This document shows positions 43,798 through 54,400 of a stretch of 54,793 bases of DNA, one piece after another. The DNA lies in contig DVFZ01000089.1 in assembly GCA_018712945.1 (NCBI GenBank), forward strand, positions 1 through 54,793, in the 5' to 3' direction. Numbering within the stretch: position 1 is the stretch's first letter; every line of letters begins with the position of its first letter. The notes beneath the pieces are model-generated. The model did not search any database. It saw only the letters and a list, made by a program, of their open reading frames with translations, and was not told the origin of the DNA. The translations under genes were made by a program, and so were the position numbers. Source of the stretch: Candidatus Pullichristensenella stercorigallinarum. Lineage in GTDB: Bacteria > Bacillota > Clostridia > Christensenellales > Aristaeellaceae.

Positions 43798-45606
43798 CTA
43801 ACTCAACTCGAACATGCCATGGTAGAGCTGGTAATACATGCCCTTTTGCTTGAGCAGCTCCTCGTGGTTGCCCCGCTCAACGATACGGCCATGATCCAGT
43901 ACCATAATGGCGTCGGCATTGCGCACGGTGCTGAGGCGGTGGGCAATGACAAAAACGGTGCGCCCTTCCATCAGGCCGTCCATTCCCTTTTCAATCAGGG
44001 CTTCGGTACGGGTGTCGATAGAGGAAGTGGCCTCGTCGAGAATCAGTACGGGCGGATCTTCCACCGCGGCCCTGGCAATGGCCAACAACTGCCGCTGGCC
44101 CTGGGAAAGGCTGGCGCCGTCGGCGGTAACCACGGTATCGTATCCGCGCGGCAGGCGGCGGATGAAGGAATCCGCGTTGGCAATGCGCGCAGCGCGCTCG
44201 ATCTCCTCCTGTGTGGCGTCCAGCTTGCCGAAGCGTATGTTGTCGGCAATGGTGCCGCTGAAAAGGTGCGTATCCTGCAACACAATGCCCAGTGAGCGCC
44301 GCAGGTCGTCTTTGCGAATATCGCGCACGTCAATGCCGTCGTAGACCACACGCCCGCCCTGCACATCATAAAAGCGGTTGATAAGGTTGGTGATGGTGGT
44401 CTTGCCTGCGCCGGTCGAGCCGACAAAGGCAATCTTCTGGCCGGGCTTGGCATAGAGCGATATATCGTGCAGGATGGGCTGGCCGTCCTCATAGCCAAAA
44501 TCCACATTTTCAAAGCGAACATCGCCCCGGAGCGGGGTGCGTGTGCCGTCTTCGCGCAGCCAGTCCCAGCCCTTGCCGTCCTTGGCTTGAACCAGACGCA
44601 CAGATCCGTTGTCAATCTCCGGCGGCTGGCTCATGACCCGGAACACGCGCTCCGCGCCGGCCAACGCCGCCAGCAGGAAGTTGGACTGCTGGGTAAATTG
44701 GTTGATGGGCATGGCCGCCTGACGCACAAACACCAGATAGCTGGCCAGGCTACCCACATCGGCCAACCCGCGCAGGGCCAGCAAACCACCGAACACAGCC
44801 ACGATTGCATAATTGATGTAGGAAATGGTGACGACGGCCGGAACCATTGTGGCGGCATAGCTTTGCGCGCCCTGGCCGGATTTGCGCAGGGCCTCGTTGC
44901 GGACGCGGAACTCCTCCAGGGACGTATCCTCGTGGTTAAAGACCTTGACCACTTTCTGCCCGGCGACCATTTCTTCTATATAGCCGTTCAGCTCGCCCAG
45001 GCTTTCCTGCTGGACGCTATAAAACGCCTTGCTGCGTTTGCCGCTGTAACGGATGTAGAGGAACATCGCCGCATAACCCACCACCACAATCAGCGATAAC
45101 CGCCAGTTGAGGACAAAGAGGATGACCAGCGTGCCCACCACCTGAATAAAGCTTTGGATGAGCATGGCAAAGCTATTGTTAAGGGCGTCGGAAATGGTAT
45201 CCACATCGCCGGTAAAGTAGCTCATCACATCGCCATGCCGCCGCGTATCGAAAAAGCGCAGGGGCAGCGTTTGCAGATGGGAAAACAGGTCGCGGCGAAT
45301 ATCGTAGAGCACCTTCTGGGCCGCCTTGACCATGGTTTGCGTATAGCCGAGCGAACACAGCGCGCCCGTTATATAGATGCAGGCGGTGAGAATCACGCCC
45401 TGTACCAGCGCCCCCAGGTCGCCATTGACCAAATCATTGACGACGGGACGGATCATATATGTGCCCAGCAGGTTTGCCAGGGCGCTGATGGAAACCAGCA
45501 CCGCCACCGCCAGCAAAAGAAGCTTGTGCCGGCCCATGTAGGAAAGCAGTTTGCTAACCGTATAACGCAGGTCATTGGGGCGCTTCCCGCTAAGCTGACG
45601 CGCCAT
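43798..45606 (-). CDS. ABC exporter half-transporter with consensus ATPase site
   Basis: A 602-residue type I (ABCB-like) half-transporter: six transmembrane helices over residues about 30-320, then an ATPase domain with Walker A GSTGAGKTT, Q-loop LQDTHLFSG, signature LSQGQRQL and Walker B VLILDEATSSIDT with the catalytic glutamate, ending in an IAHRLSTVRNAD H-loop. It overlaps the upstream ABC gene by 17 bases, and the two should form a heterodimer exporting a drug, lipid or peptide. It is the last gene before the terminator, and control is through the MarR gene at the head of the operon. Confidence 0.94.
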   Translation of the reverse strand: MARQLSGKRPNDLRYTVSKLLSYMGRHKLLLLAVAVLVSISALANLLGTYMIRPVVNDLVNGDLGALVQGVILTACIYITGALCSLGYTQTMVKAAQKVLYDIRRDLFSHLQTLPLRFFDTRRHGDVMSYFTGDVDTISDALNNSFAMLIQSFIQVVGTLVILFVLNWRLSLIVVVGYAAMFLYIRYSGKRSKAFYSVQQESLGELNGYIEEMVAGQKVVKVFNHEDTSLEEFRVRNEALRKSGQGAQSYAATMVPAVVTISYINYAIVAVFGGLLALRGLADVGSLASYLVFVRQAAMPINQFTQQSNFLLAALAGAERVFRVMSQPPEIDNGSVRLVQAKDGKGWDWLREDGTRTPLRGDVRFENVDFGYEDGQPILHDISLYAKPGQKIAFVGSTGAGKTTITNLINRFYDVQGGRVVYDGIDVRDIRKDDLRRSLGIVLQDTHLFSGTIADNIRFGKLDATQEEIERAARIANADSFIRRLPRGYDTVVTADGASLSQGQRQLLAIARAAVEDPPVLILDEATSSIDTRTEALIEKGMDGLMEGRTVFVIAHRLSTVRNADAIMVLDHGRIVERGNHEELLKQKGMYYQLYHGMFELS

Positions 45607-47335
45607 CGGCCATCCCTCCTTTCATCTGCGAGGCATAGATTTCCTGATAAATGGGGTCGGAGGCGAGCAGTTCCTCGTGCGTGCCCGAGGCATGCACGCG
45701 CCCGTCGTCGAGTATATAAATGCGGTCGGCCTCCATCACGGATGTGACGCGCTGGGCGATGATAATCTTCGTAACGCCGGGGATTTTGGAAAGCGCGGCG
45801 CGGATTCGTCCCTCGGTGGCAGTATCGACGGCGCTGGTGGAATCGTCGAAGATCAGTATTTTGGGGCGCTTGAGCAACGTGCGGGCAATGCACAGGCGCT
45901 GCTTTTGCCCGCCGGAGACATTGACGCCGCCCTGACCCAGGTCGGTATCCAGGCCCTTGGGCATGTTTTTGAGGAAATCATCGGCGCAGGCGGCGCGGCA
46001 AGCCTCCCACAGGGTACCGTCATCGGCGTTGGGGTCGCCCCAGCGCAGGTTGTCGCGCACAGTGCCGGAAAAGAGCACGTTCTTTTGCAGGACGATGCCC
46101 ACCGCATCCCGCAGCACGCGCAGGTCGTACTTGCGCACGTCGTTGCCGCCAACGCGCACTACGCCTTCGCTGACATCGTATAAGCGGGGGATGAGCTGCA
46201 CCAGCGTGCTCTTGGCCGAGCCCGTGCCGCCGAGGATGCCCACCGTCTGCCCGGCGGGGATATGCAGGTTCACGCCGCTGAGGGCGTATTCCTGCGCATC
46301 CTCGCGGTACTTAAAGGAAACGTTTTCAAAATCCACGCTGCCGTCCGGCACATTTTCCAGGGCGTCTTCCGGCGAAGAGAAGGCGATTTTTTCATTCAGC
46401 ACCTCGCTGACGCGGCTGGCGCTGGCCAGGGAGCGCGTAACCAGCAGAAACACGTTGGAAAGCATCATCAGCGAATTCATAACCTGCAATACGTAGCTTA
46501 AAAAGCCGGTCAATTCGCCTACCTGCAGCGAATTATTGAGAATCATATTGCCGCCGAACCACATGATAAGCACCACGCATGTATACATGCACAACTGGAA
46601 AGCCGGCAGGTTCAGCGTGGCATAGTGAAAGGTTTTCTGGCTGGTCTGCATCAGGGCGGAATTGGCTTTTTCAAATTTTTCTTCTTCATACTCACCGCGC
46701 ACAAAGGCCTTGACGGCACGGATGGCCGTTAATCCCTCCTGCACGACGTTGTTGAGCGCATCCACGGCGCGTTGCAATACGCCATACATGGGGGCGATTT
46801 TGTGCAGAATCAGCGCTAACGCCACCCCAAGAACCGGTGCGCACACAAAAAACACCAGCGCCAGACGCGGGTTCATGGCAAGCGAAAAACCCACGCCCAA
46901 AATCAGCATTATTGGAGCGCGCGCCAAGGGGCGCAAACCGCCGTTGATGGCGTTTTGCAAAACGGTGACATCCGTGGTCATGCGGGTAATGAGCGACGAA
47001 GCTTCAAAGTGGTCGATGTTGGAAAAGGCGTATTCCTGCACGCACTCAAATTCCGCTTCACGAATGCGCGCGCCCCAGCCATAGGCGGCGCGAGCGGCAA
47101 AGCGCGCGTAGAGCAAGCCGGTAATGAGTGAAAGGATCGCGCAAACGCCCATCTGCGCGCCCTTATATAAAATGTAGGAAACGTCCCGCTGCGCCACGCC
47201 CACATCAATGAGCTGCGACATAAATACGGGAATAATCAACTCAAAGCAGGTTTCGACCACGACCAGGATTACGCCAACCAGCAGATCCCGGCGATACGGC
47301 CCGAGATAGCTGAACAGCCGCTTCAGATCTCGCAT
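45590..47335 (-). CDS. ABC exporter half-transporter with degenerate ATPase site
   Basis: A 581-residue half-transporter with the usual six helices (residues about 15-300) and an ATPase domain: Walker A GGTGSAKST, signature NVSGGQKQR and Walker B ILIFDDSTSAVDT. The residue after Walker B is Asp instead of the catalytic Glu, and the H-loop reads IAQRVTSV with Gln instead of His. One ATP site is therefore non-consensus, as in heterodimeric exporters such as BmrCD or TM287/288, and the downstream gene supplies the consensus residues. It overlaps the MarR gene by 13 bases and the next ABC gene by 17. Confidence 0.94.
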   Translation of the reverse strand: MRDLKRLFSYLGPYRRDLLVGVILVVVETCFELIIPVFMSQLIDVGVAQRDVSYILYKGAQMGVCAILSLITGLLYARFAARAAYGWGARIREAEFECVQEYAFSNIDHFEASSLITRMTTDVTVLQNAINGGLRPLARAPIMLILGVGFSLAMNPRLALVFFVCAPVLGVALALILHKIAPMYGVLQRAVDALNNVVQEGLTAIRAVKAFVRGEYEEEKFEKANSALMQTSQKTFHYATLNLPAFQLCMYTCVVLIMWFGGNMILNNSLQVGELTGFLSYVLQVMNSLMMLSNVFLLVTRSLASASRVSEVLNEKIAFSSPEDALENVPDGSVDFENVSFKYREDAQEYALSGVNLHIPAGQTVGILGGTGSAKSTLVQLIPRLYDVSEGVVRVGGNDVRKYDLRVLRDAVGIVLQKNVLFSGTVRDNLRWGDPNADDGTLWEACRAACADDFLKNMPKGLDTDLGQGGVNVSGGQKQRLCIARTLLKRPKILIFDDSTSAVDTATEGRIRAALSKIPGVTKIIIAQRVTSVMEADRIYILDDGRVHASGTHEELLASDPIYQEIYASQMKGGMADGASA

Positions 47336-47766
47336 GGATGTTCTTCCCTCCAGTCCATAAAGTTCCGGCGCGCACGGATCAGGAAATCACGAAACGCTTC
47401 CCGCTCCGCAGGATTAAAGCCGCGCAGCATAATTTCCTCTGCCTGCGCACATTTCTCCAGCCAGGCCTTGCCCGCCGTCCGGCCCCGGTCGGTCACCGCC
47501 ACCAAGTTGCAGCGCCGGTGGTTTTCGTCCGTCATAACAGTGACGAAGCCACCCTTTTCCAGTGATTCCAGCATCCGCGAAATTGCGGCGGGGTCCACCT
47601 CAAAATAGTCCGCCAGTTCGCGCTGGCGGCACGGCCCATGCTCATCCAGATAAACGATGATTTTCGGCTGTCCGGCGCCAAGCCCCAATTCGCGCATGCA
47701 AGGGCGCAGTATGTTGCGTTGGGCATGGAAGGCGCGATAGAGCAATATGTGCATCGTTTCCTTCAC
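47323..47766 (-). CDS. MarR-family repressor
   Basis: A 147-residue winged-helix regulator. The core MarR fold is visible: LGLGAGQPKIIVYLDEHGPCRQRELADYF, then the recognition helix DPAAISRMLESLEKGGFV, then the wing DENHRRCNLVAVTDRGR. It is the first gene of the operon with the two ABC exporter genes and should repress its own promoter, releasing on a small molecule that the exporter removes. Start is GTG with AGGGG five bases upstream. A large palindrome overlaps its -10 box and start point. Confidence 0.92.
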   Translation of the reverse strand: MKETMHILLYRAFHAQRNILRPCMRELGLGAGQPKIIVYLDEHGPCRQRELADYFEVDPAAISRMLESLEKGGFVTVMTDENHRRCNLVAVTDRGRTAGKAWLEKCAQAEEIMLRGFNPAEREAFRDFLIRARRNFMDWREEHPCEI

Positions 47767-47790
47767 GTAGTCCCCTCCCCTGCATCAAAA

Positions 47791-47823
47791 TAATTGATAT
47801 ATCAACAGTTGACATATCAATTA
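47791..47823. promoter_or_regulatory. Probable MarR operator (16-bp inverted repeat)
   Basis: Two 16-base halves (47791-47806 and 47808-47823) are inverted copies with a single mismatch around one central base; each half holds TTGATATxTCAA-like sequence. It overlaps the -10 box and the predicted start of the minus-strand promoter, so bound protein would block transcription of its own operon. Confidence 0.75.
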
Positions 47824-47847
47824 TAATATTGCCGCATAATTTGTCAA
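47820..47847 (-). promoter_or_regulatory. Promoter of the MarR-ABC operon
   Basis: On the minus strand a perfect TTGACA (47847-47842) and perfect TATAAT (47825-47820), spacer 16. The operator lies directly over and downstream of the -10 box. Confidence 0.85.
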
Positions 47848-47898
47848 TAGCGGCGCGCGCCGTCGATGAAAAATAACGGTTTGCGGAGGAAAAAGGCG

Positions 47899-47926
47899 TT
47901 GAACGGGCGCGCATTCGTGGTATAAT
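47899..47926 (+). promoter_or_regulatory. Promoter of the TM1266-like gene
   Basis: TTGAAC (47899-47904) and perfect TATAAT (47921-47926), spacer 16, followed by AAGGAGG before the start codon. Confidence 0.75.
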
Positions 47927-47958
47927 ACCATTAAAGTTGATCTTAAGGAGGAAACGCA

Positions 47959-48213
47959 ATGGACTGCTGCTATATCATCGGTATACGGGTCAATCATCGC
48001 GTGGCGAACGCGGTCGGTTTACAGGAACTTTTGACGAAGTATGGCTGCAACATCAAGCTGCGCGTCGGCCTGCATGAAACGAATGAAAACTTCTGCTCGG
48101 ACGATGGCATCATCATGTTGCAGGTGTGTGGCGAAAAGGAAACGCTTGAGGCCATGCTCGATTCCCTCAACGCCATGGACGGCATCCGCGCCAAGATGCT
48201 CGACCTCAGCTGA
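47959..48213 (+). CDS. TM1266-like small ACT/ferredoxin-fold protein (84 aa)
   Basis: An 84-residue soluble protein with beta-alpha-beta-beta-alpha-beta pattern: IIGIRVNHRVANAVGLQELLTKYG, then IKLRVGLHET, DDGIIMLQVCG and EKETLEAMLDSLNAMDGIRAKMLDL. This matches the TM1266/iron-only-hydrogenase-system-regulator type of ACT-like protein, which often accompanies hydrogenase maturation genes; none are nearby. Cysteines at positions 3, 4, 30 and 46 could bind metal. AAGGAGG lies six bases before the ATG. The gene has its own promoter and terminator. Confidence 0.7.
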   Translation: MDCCYIIGIRVNHRVANAVGLQELLTKYGCNIKLRVGLHETNENFCSDDGIIMLQVCGEKETLEAMLDSLNAMDGIRAKMLDLS

Positions 48214-48230
48214 GGCCTATTCACGTTCGG

Positions 48231-48265
48231 ACGCGCTGCGCGCAAAGGCGCCGCGCGTTTTTATT
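48231..48265 (+). terminator. Intrinsic terminator of the TM1266-like gene
   Basis: An imperfect GC stem (ACGCG with CGCGT, plus CGC/GCG inner pairs) is followed by TTTTTATT. Confidence 0.65.
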
Positions 48266-48351
48266 ATACATTTTTTGCAATTATTTTCATATAGACCGCA
48301 GTCTTTTTTTCGCAACCAACGAAAACCTTCGCGTGAAGTTGCCAAAATTTG

Positions 48352-48380
48352 TTGACATTTGTTCATATTTATGATATATT
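48352..48380 (+). promoter_or_regulatory. Promoter of the giant BIG2 protein gene
   Basis: Perfect TTGACA (48352-48357) and TATATT (48375-48380), spacer 17, in an AT-rich tract. The start codon lies 40 bases downstream of the -10 box. Confidence 0.78.
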
Positions 48381-48420
48381 TAACTTGAATATCAATCTAA
48401 AAACATGGGAGGGGATATCA

Positions 48421-51400
48421 ATGAGACGATTGAAACAGGTTATGAGCATCGCCCTGGCGTTGCTCATGCTGCTCAGCTCACTGCCCGCTTGGTCGGAAGG
48501 CGAGCCTATCGTCATCATAGATTCCGTCGAAACAACCACCGTTCCCCAGGCGGAAACGACGCCCGGGACTACTGCTGTACCCCAAAATGCATCTGCGCAA
48601 CCCTCCTCATCGGCATCCGGAGGAGAGCAACCGACGGTAAACAGCCAGCCGGAATCAAGCTCTCAAGGGCCGGAAGCTACCTCTTCCACGCAAATGCCCT
48701 CCCCGGTGGAAAGTAGCGAGCCTGCCACTACCACACAGGCGCCTACGCAGGCTTCTGGAGAAAACTCGGTACCGGAGACGCCTTCCACGTCGCCCATACC
48801 GGAAAAACCGACCGATGTTCCTTCTGAAACGCAGGGTTCGGACGCTTCTTCCTCCTTACAGCCTTCTCAGGCTCCGGAGGGGGAGGATTCCACGCCTGTT
48901 CCCTCCGCGCAGCCTTCCCAGGCTCCGGAAGGCGGAGACGCCACGCAGGTTCCCTCCGCACAGCCTTCCCAAACGCCTGACGGCGAGGAGGGCACACAGG
49001 AGCCGGTAGAAACGCCCGTGGAAGACGATCTTCCTTTGAACGAAATCAATCTGCTTTCTGCCAGCGACGCGGCAATGTACATGCGCAGCGTGGAAGAAGG
49101 CAATCCGTTGCGCATCATCCATCTGAATGTGTACAACGGCTATACCGGCGTGCAGCTGATGCAGGCGGCGCTGGTTGAGGGCGGTTCCTCCATTGCGCTG
49201 CCGGTTCTGTCCGAAAACGAAGCCTATACGCATACCGGCTGGGAGAGTTTCCTCCTGGACAAATGCCAAGCCTTCTGCTCAGCGGAAACGCGCACGGTGT
49301 CCTTTGAGGATATCGAAAACGCCGAAGCGCTTCAGACCACCGATAACTTCGGCACCATCATCATCAACCTCCGCTCCACTTATACCGTAAAAAATGAACT
49401 GCCTGTTTACAGCATCGCCTTTTATCATGAGGCTGGGATGGACGCCGCAGACCGCATCGGTTCTTCGACGTTGACCCTCAGCCCCGAAGACCGCCAGACG
49501 GCCTATGCCCTGCCCGACGTGCTGCCTGAAGGCGCTACGTGGGTGCTGGCCAGCGCCGACGGCAAGATGACGCGCGAGCTGCCCGAGGGAAAGACCTCCA
49601 TCACCTATAATGAGGTATACGAGCGCTGTGTCGAAAGCGGCGTGGAAGATGCTTCCGCCATTTATATGTATATAAAGGGCGAACAAAAAGACGGCATCAT
49701 CCTCACGTTCTACGAGCACTCTGACAGCCAGTATTGGGATTTGAACGAACTCGGCAGCGTGCGCCTGTATGAGGGCGAGGCGGCCAAGGCCATCCCGCAG
49801 CTCGAGGAGCGCGAGGGCTATTCGGCATACTGGCGCGGCGTCTACGGCGGCGTTTATCTGGACGACGTGCTCTTTGAGGCCGGCGCAACGCTTACTTATG
49901 AACAGCTCATGGAAAGCCTTGGCGCGGCGGCGACCAGCCTGCCCGTGGCCGAAGGCTCTTACAAGCGCTTGGAAGTGTGCGCGTATTATGAGCCGGACAG
50001 CACCGCCGGTACGGACAAACCGTTTTTGCAGGTAGTCTTCGCCAACGGCGGCCAGACCATTGGCTCGGTGACGCTCGCCCCCGGCGATGAAAACGTGCCC
50101 CTCTCCTACTCGCTGCCCTCTGGCGTGACCTGCGCGGGCTGGAGGCTTGACGGCCAGACCTGGCCGGCGGATAAAGCCACCGTGAGCTACGCCGAGTTGG
50201 AAGCGCTCATCGCAGCCGGTGCAGAGACGCAGAATGTGTCTTCCAACTGCATCGCTGTGCGCGCGGAGCTGATTGTAGAGGCGGATGCGGAGCAGCCCGT
50301 CATCATCAACGTCGCCCTTACCGCCATTGACGGCTCAACGTCCTATTCGCGGCTGTATGCCAGCGGCCAATCCCTCTACTTCCCGGTGAGCGATGTGGCT
50401 CTGGACGGCCAGCGCCTCGTGGGCTGGCAGGTGGAATACTTTATCGGCGGGTCGTACAACTCCCCCGCCCATGCCGACGCTCTGGTGCCGGCGGATACGG
50501 CCAGCCTTTCCTATAACGAACTGCTGAACATGATTTCCGTTGCCGGCATCATACTCGACTATGGCCTGCCTACAGTAGAGGTACATATTACCCCTGTCCT
50601 GGAGCGCGAAACGGAAAGCCGCGTCATTGAAGTGGTTCTCGATGCCAGCGCTTGGACACGTTCTGGCGCGCGCGTACGTGTATACGAAGACAGCGCCGAG
50701 GACGCCGTTTCCCTTGCGGACGGCTACGAGACCTACACCGGCTACCGCAGCGACATCATGGGCGATAGCCAGGCAAGCAGCCTGAGCAACGACTTTGCCA
50801 CGCTCTATCCTGGCTGCACGATCGACGGCTGGTATATCGACGGTCAGCGCGTGCTCTCCGCCGCTTATCCCACTGCGGTCAGCTTTGCCGAAGTAGAGCC
50901 GTATGCGGAATTTGATGAAAATGGCTACGCCAAAGTGGTGTTGACGCCCTCTGTGCGCTTCACCGGCGATTGCACAGACAATGGCGGCGAAGCCGTGGAA
51001 ACGACGTATACCGTAAACCTGATATTGCGTGACGAGGGTTCTACGCAGACGCTCAAGATCAGCAAGGGCGATACCGTGGAACTGCCCGCGCCCGGCGCGG
51101 CGGCCGACATGGTCTTTGCCGGTTGGGAGCTGGCGGATGGCACGCTGTTCAAGGCCGGTACGCTGACCTTCGAGCAGTTGACCGCTTCCGTGTCCTCCTC
51201 CCTGATCTCCTACTCTGCACCCGTTTACACTTACGAAAATGGCCAGGCTGTTTCCGCCGTGTGCGAGGCGAGCCTGGAACTGACCGCGCTTTACACCCCC
51301 ACCTCCGAGGCGCAGGAAGATGAAACGCGCATTATCGTCACCTTCTATGGCAGCTATGACAAGCTGCTGGCCCGGCGCACGGTCTCTTCTGTGACCCCGG

Positions 51401-54400
51401 AATCCGTCTATACGCTGCCCACCGCGGAAGCGCCGTCCGGCAAGGTATTCAACGGTTGGACGCTTACCAGTGGCGATACTGTCCTGCGCTGGTACGCCAG
51501 CCGCGCCAGCTTTACCTATGACGACGTGGCCGCCCTCTGCCCGGATGGCGGCGAGATCACGGCCCAGGCCCTCTTTGGCGCCTCGGAAACGATTGATCCC
51601 ACCCTTCCCAGGGCGATCCTCTACTACAACGACGCTGAAGTCGGCGCCGATGATACGCTGTACCTAAACATGAACACCGGCCTGAGCCTTAAGCTCGGCC
51701 CGGAGGACATACTGGATCAGCCCATCACCTGGACTTCTAGCAATACCACCATCGCCACCGTGACCCCGACCCAGAGCGGCGCCCTTGTCAATGCCCTGGG
51801 CAACGCCGGATATGCCATCATCACTGCCCAGGTCGGTTCCCTCGACCCGGTCAGCGTGCGCATTTATGTAAACAAGTTGCCCACCTCCGTGTCGCTGCCG
51901 GCGACGGAGGAACTTGTGGTGGGCGAAACCATGCGCTTTACGGCCACGATCAGCCCCAGTGGCGCTTATCCCAGCGATATCCTCTGGTCGGTGGAAAACC
52001 TTACCGGCGCCGCCAGTGTTGACGAGCGTGGCAACCTCACCGCCGAATCGGTGGGCCAGGTACGCCTGACTGCGCAGACCCTCAACGGCCACAGCGCTTC
52101 CTGCCTGATCAGCATCACCAATCCCGTCAACACCGTCGTAATCGAAGCGGTTGGTACCGCCAATGCCGAGGTCGGCGTGGGCGACAGCAGCCTGAAGCTG
52201 CGCGCCACCGCCTATGGCGCGGACGGCACAGTCAACGACGTACAGCAGCGCTTCACCTGGAAATCTTCCAATACGCGCATGGCCAACGTTCTGGACAACG
52301 GCGACGGCACCTGCACCATCGCGGGCGTCAGCGCGGGCACAGTGAAAATCTATGCCTACGCGGCTGACGGCACCAGCGCGCGCGGCGAAATTACCGTGCG
52401 AGTAATCGTGCCGGTAACCAGCGTCACCCTGCCCGAAAGCGCGCAGGTGTTTGTGGGCGGCACAACGCAGCTCAAGCTCGGTGGCACGCCCGCGGACGCT
52501 ACCTATCAGGACGCCTCCGATTTCACTTGGGAAACCAGTGACGACAGCGTTGCCACCGTTAAAGACGGCGTCGTTACCGGCCTGAGCCATGGCACGGCCA
52601 TCATCACTGCTACGTCCCACAACGGCCTGCATGATTCCTGCCTGGTTCGTGTGATCGTCCCCACGGACGAAATTACCATTACGCTGATCGGCTCGCAAAA
52701 GCCGGAAGTATACGTAGATTCCAGCAATCTGACGCTCGGCGCCATCGCCTTGGGCGCGGATGATACGACTGAAAATATCCAGCAGAGCTTTACCTGGAAG
52801 TCCTCCGACAGCCGGGTTGCTCAGGTGCGCGATAACCTCGACGGCACCTGCACCGTGTACGGCGTAAAGGAAGGCGCCGCCAAGATTTACGCCTACGCCA
52901 CCGATGGCACCGGCGTGCGCGGCGAAATCACCGTGTATGTCATCATACCGGTGGAGGATTTTGAGGTGCAGCCCGCCACAGCAAACGTGTTTGTCGGCAA
53001 GACGGTTTCCCTCTCGCTGGACGGCACGCCCGCGAACGCTACCTATAGCGACCCTGACGACTTTACCTGGGAAAGCGATGACGAATCCATCGTCACCGTC
53101 AATGAAAACGGCGTGGTCACCGGCGTCGGCTGCGGCACGGCTACCATTACCGCCACTTCTCACAACGGCATTGAGGCCACGAGCGAAGTCAACGTCACGG
53201 TGGCAACGCAGCGCATTGAGCTTTCCGTGGCTGATGGCGGTGCGGCTGAAACCGGCATCGGCGAGGACGGCCTGCTTGTGCGTGCGGTTGCCTACGGTGC
53301 GGACGGCGCATCCGAGAATGTTTTGCAGGACTTCGATTGGCGCGTAAGCAACGCGGACATGCTGCGCATCACCGACAACGGTGACGGCACCGCTACCGTC
53401 GAAGGCCTGAACGCCGGCACTTTCCGGATTACTGCCGTTGCCACCGACGGCACCGGCGTGCGCGCGGAAATGAATGTGCGCGTGATCGTCCCGGTGACGA
53501 GCTTCCACATCATTCCCGCCACGGCAAACCTGTTTGTTGGCCGGACGCTCTCTCTCAAACCCGATGGCGAGCCCATCAACGCCACCTATCATACGCCCGC
53601 AGACTTCGATTGGCGCAGCAGCGATGAAGCCGTCGCCACCGTCAGCGAAAACGGCGTGGTCACCGGCATTGGCGAAGGCACGGCTACCATCACCGCCACT
53701 TCCCACAATGGCATCGAGGCCACCTGCACAGTCAGCGTCGGCGTGCGCACGGAGGGCATCGAGCTTTCCGTGGTCGGCGGCGGCAAGGCCGAGGTTTCTG
53801 TCGGCCAAAGCGATCTCACCGTGCGCGCCGTGGCCTTGGGCGAGGGCGGCACCGCTTCGCAGGACTTTGAGTGGCGCGTGAGCAACTCCAGCTACGCCCG
53901 CATCGCCGACAACGGCGACGGCACCGCCACCATCACCGGCCTGCGCGCTGGTACCATCAAGATCGCCGCCATCGCTACCGATGGCTCCGGCACACGCGAA
54001 GAAATGACCATCCGCGTCATCGTGCCGGTAACGAGTTATCGCCTCTACCCCAACGAGACGGCCTTGGCCGTGGGCGACACGATTTCCCTCAAACCCGACG
54101 GCGAGCCGGCGAACGCTACTTATCATAAGCCTTCCGACTTCTCTTGGGAAAGCGACAATACATCCGTCGCTACCGTCAACGAAAGCGGCGTGGTCACCGC
54201 CGTGGGCGAAGGCACAGCCACCATCATCGCCACTTCCCACAACGGCATCGAGGCCACCTGCGCAATCAGCGTTACTACAGCTACCCAACGCATCGAGCTT
54301 TCCCTGGTCAACGCGGACAAAGCTGAAGTTGGCATCGGCGAGACCGGTCTGACGGTGCGCGCCGTGGCCTACGGCCCGGACGGCGCCGCCACGGATGTTT

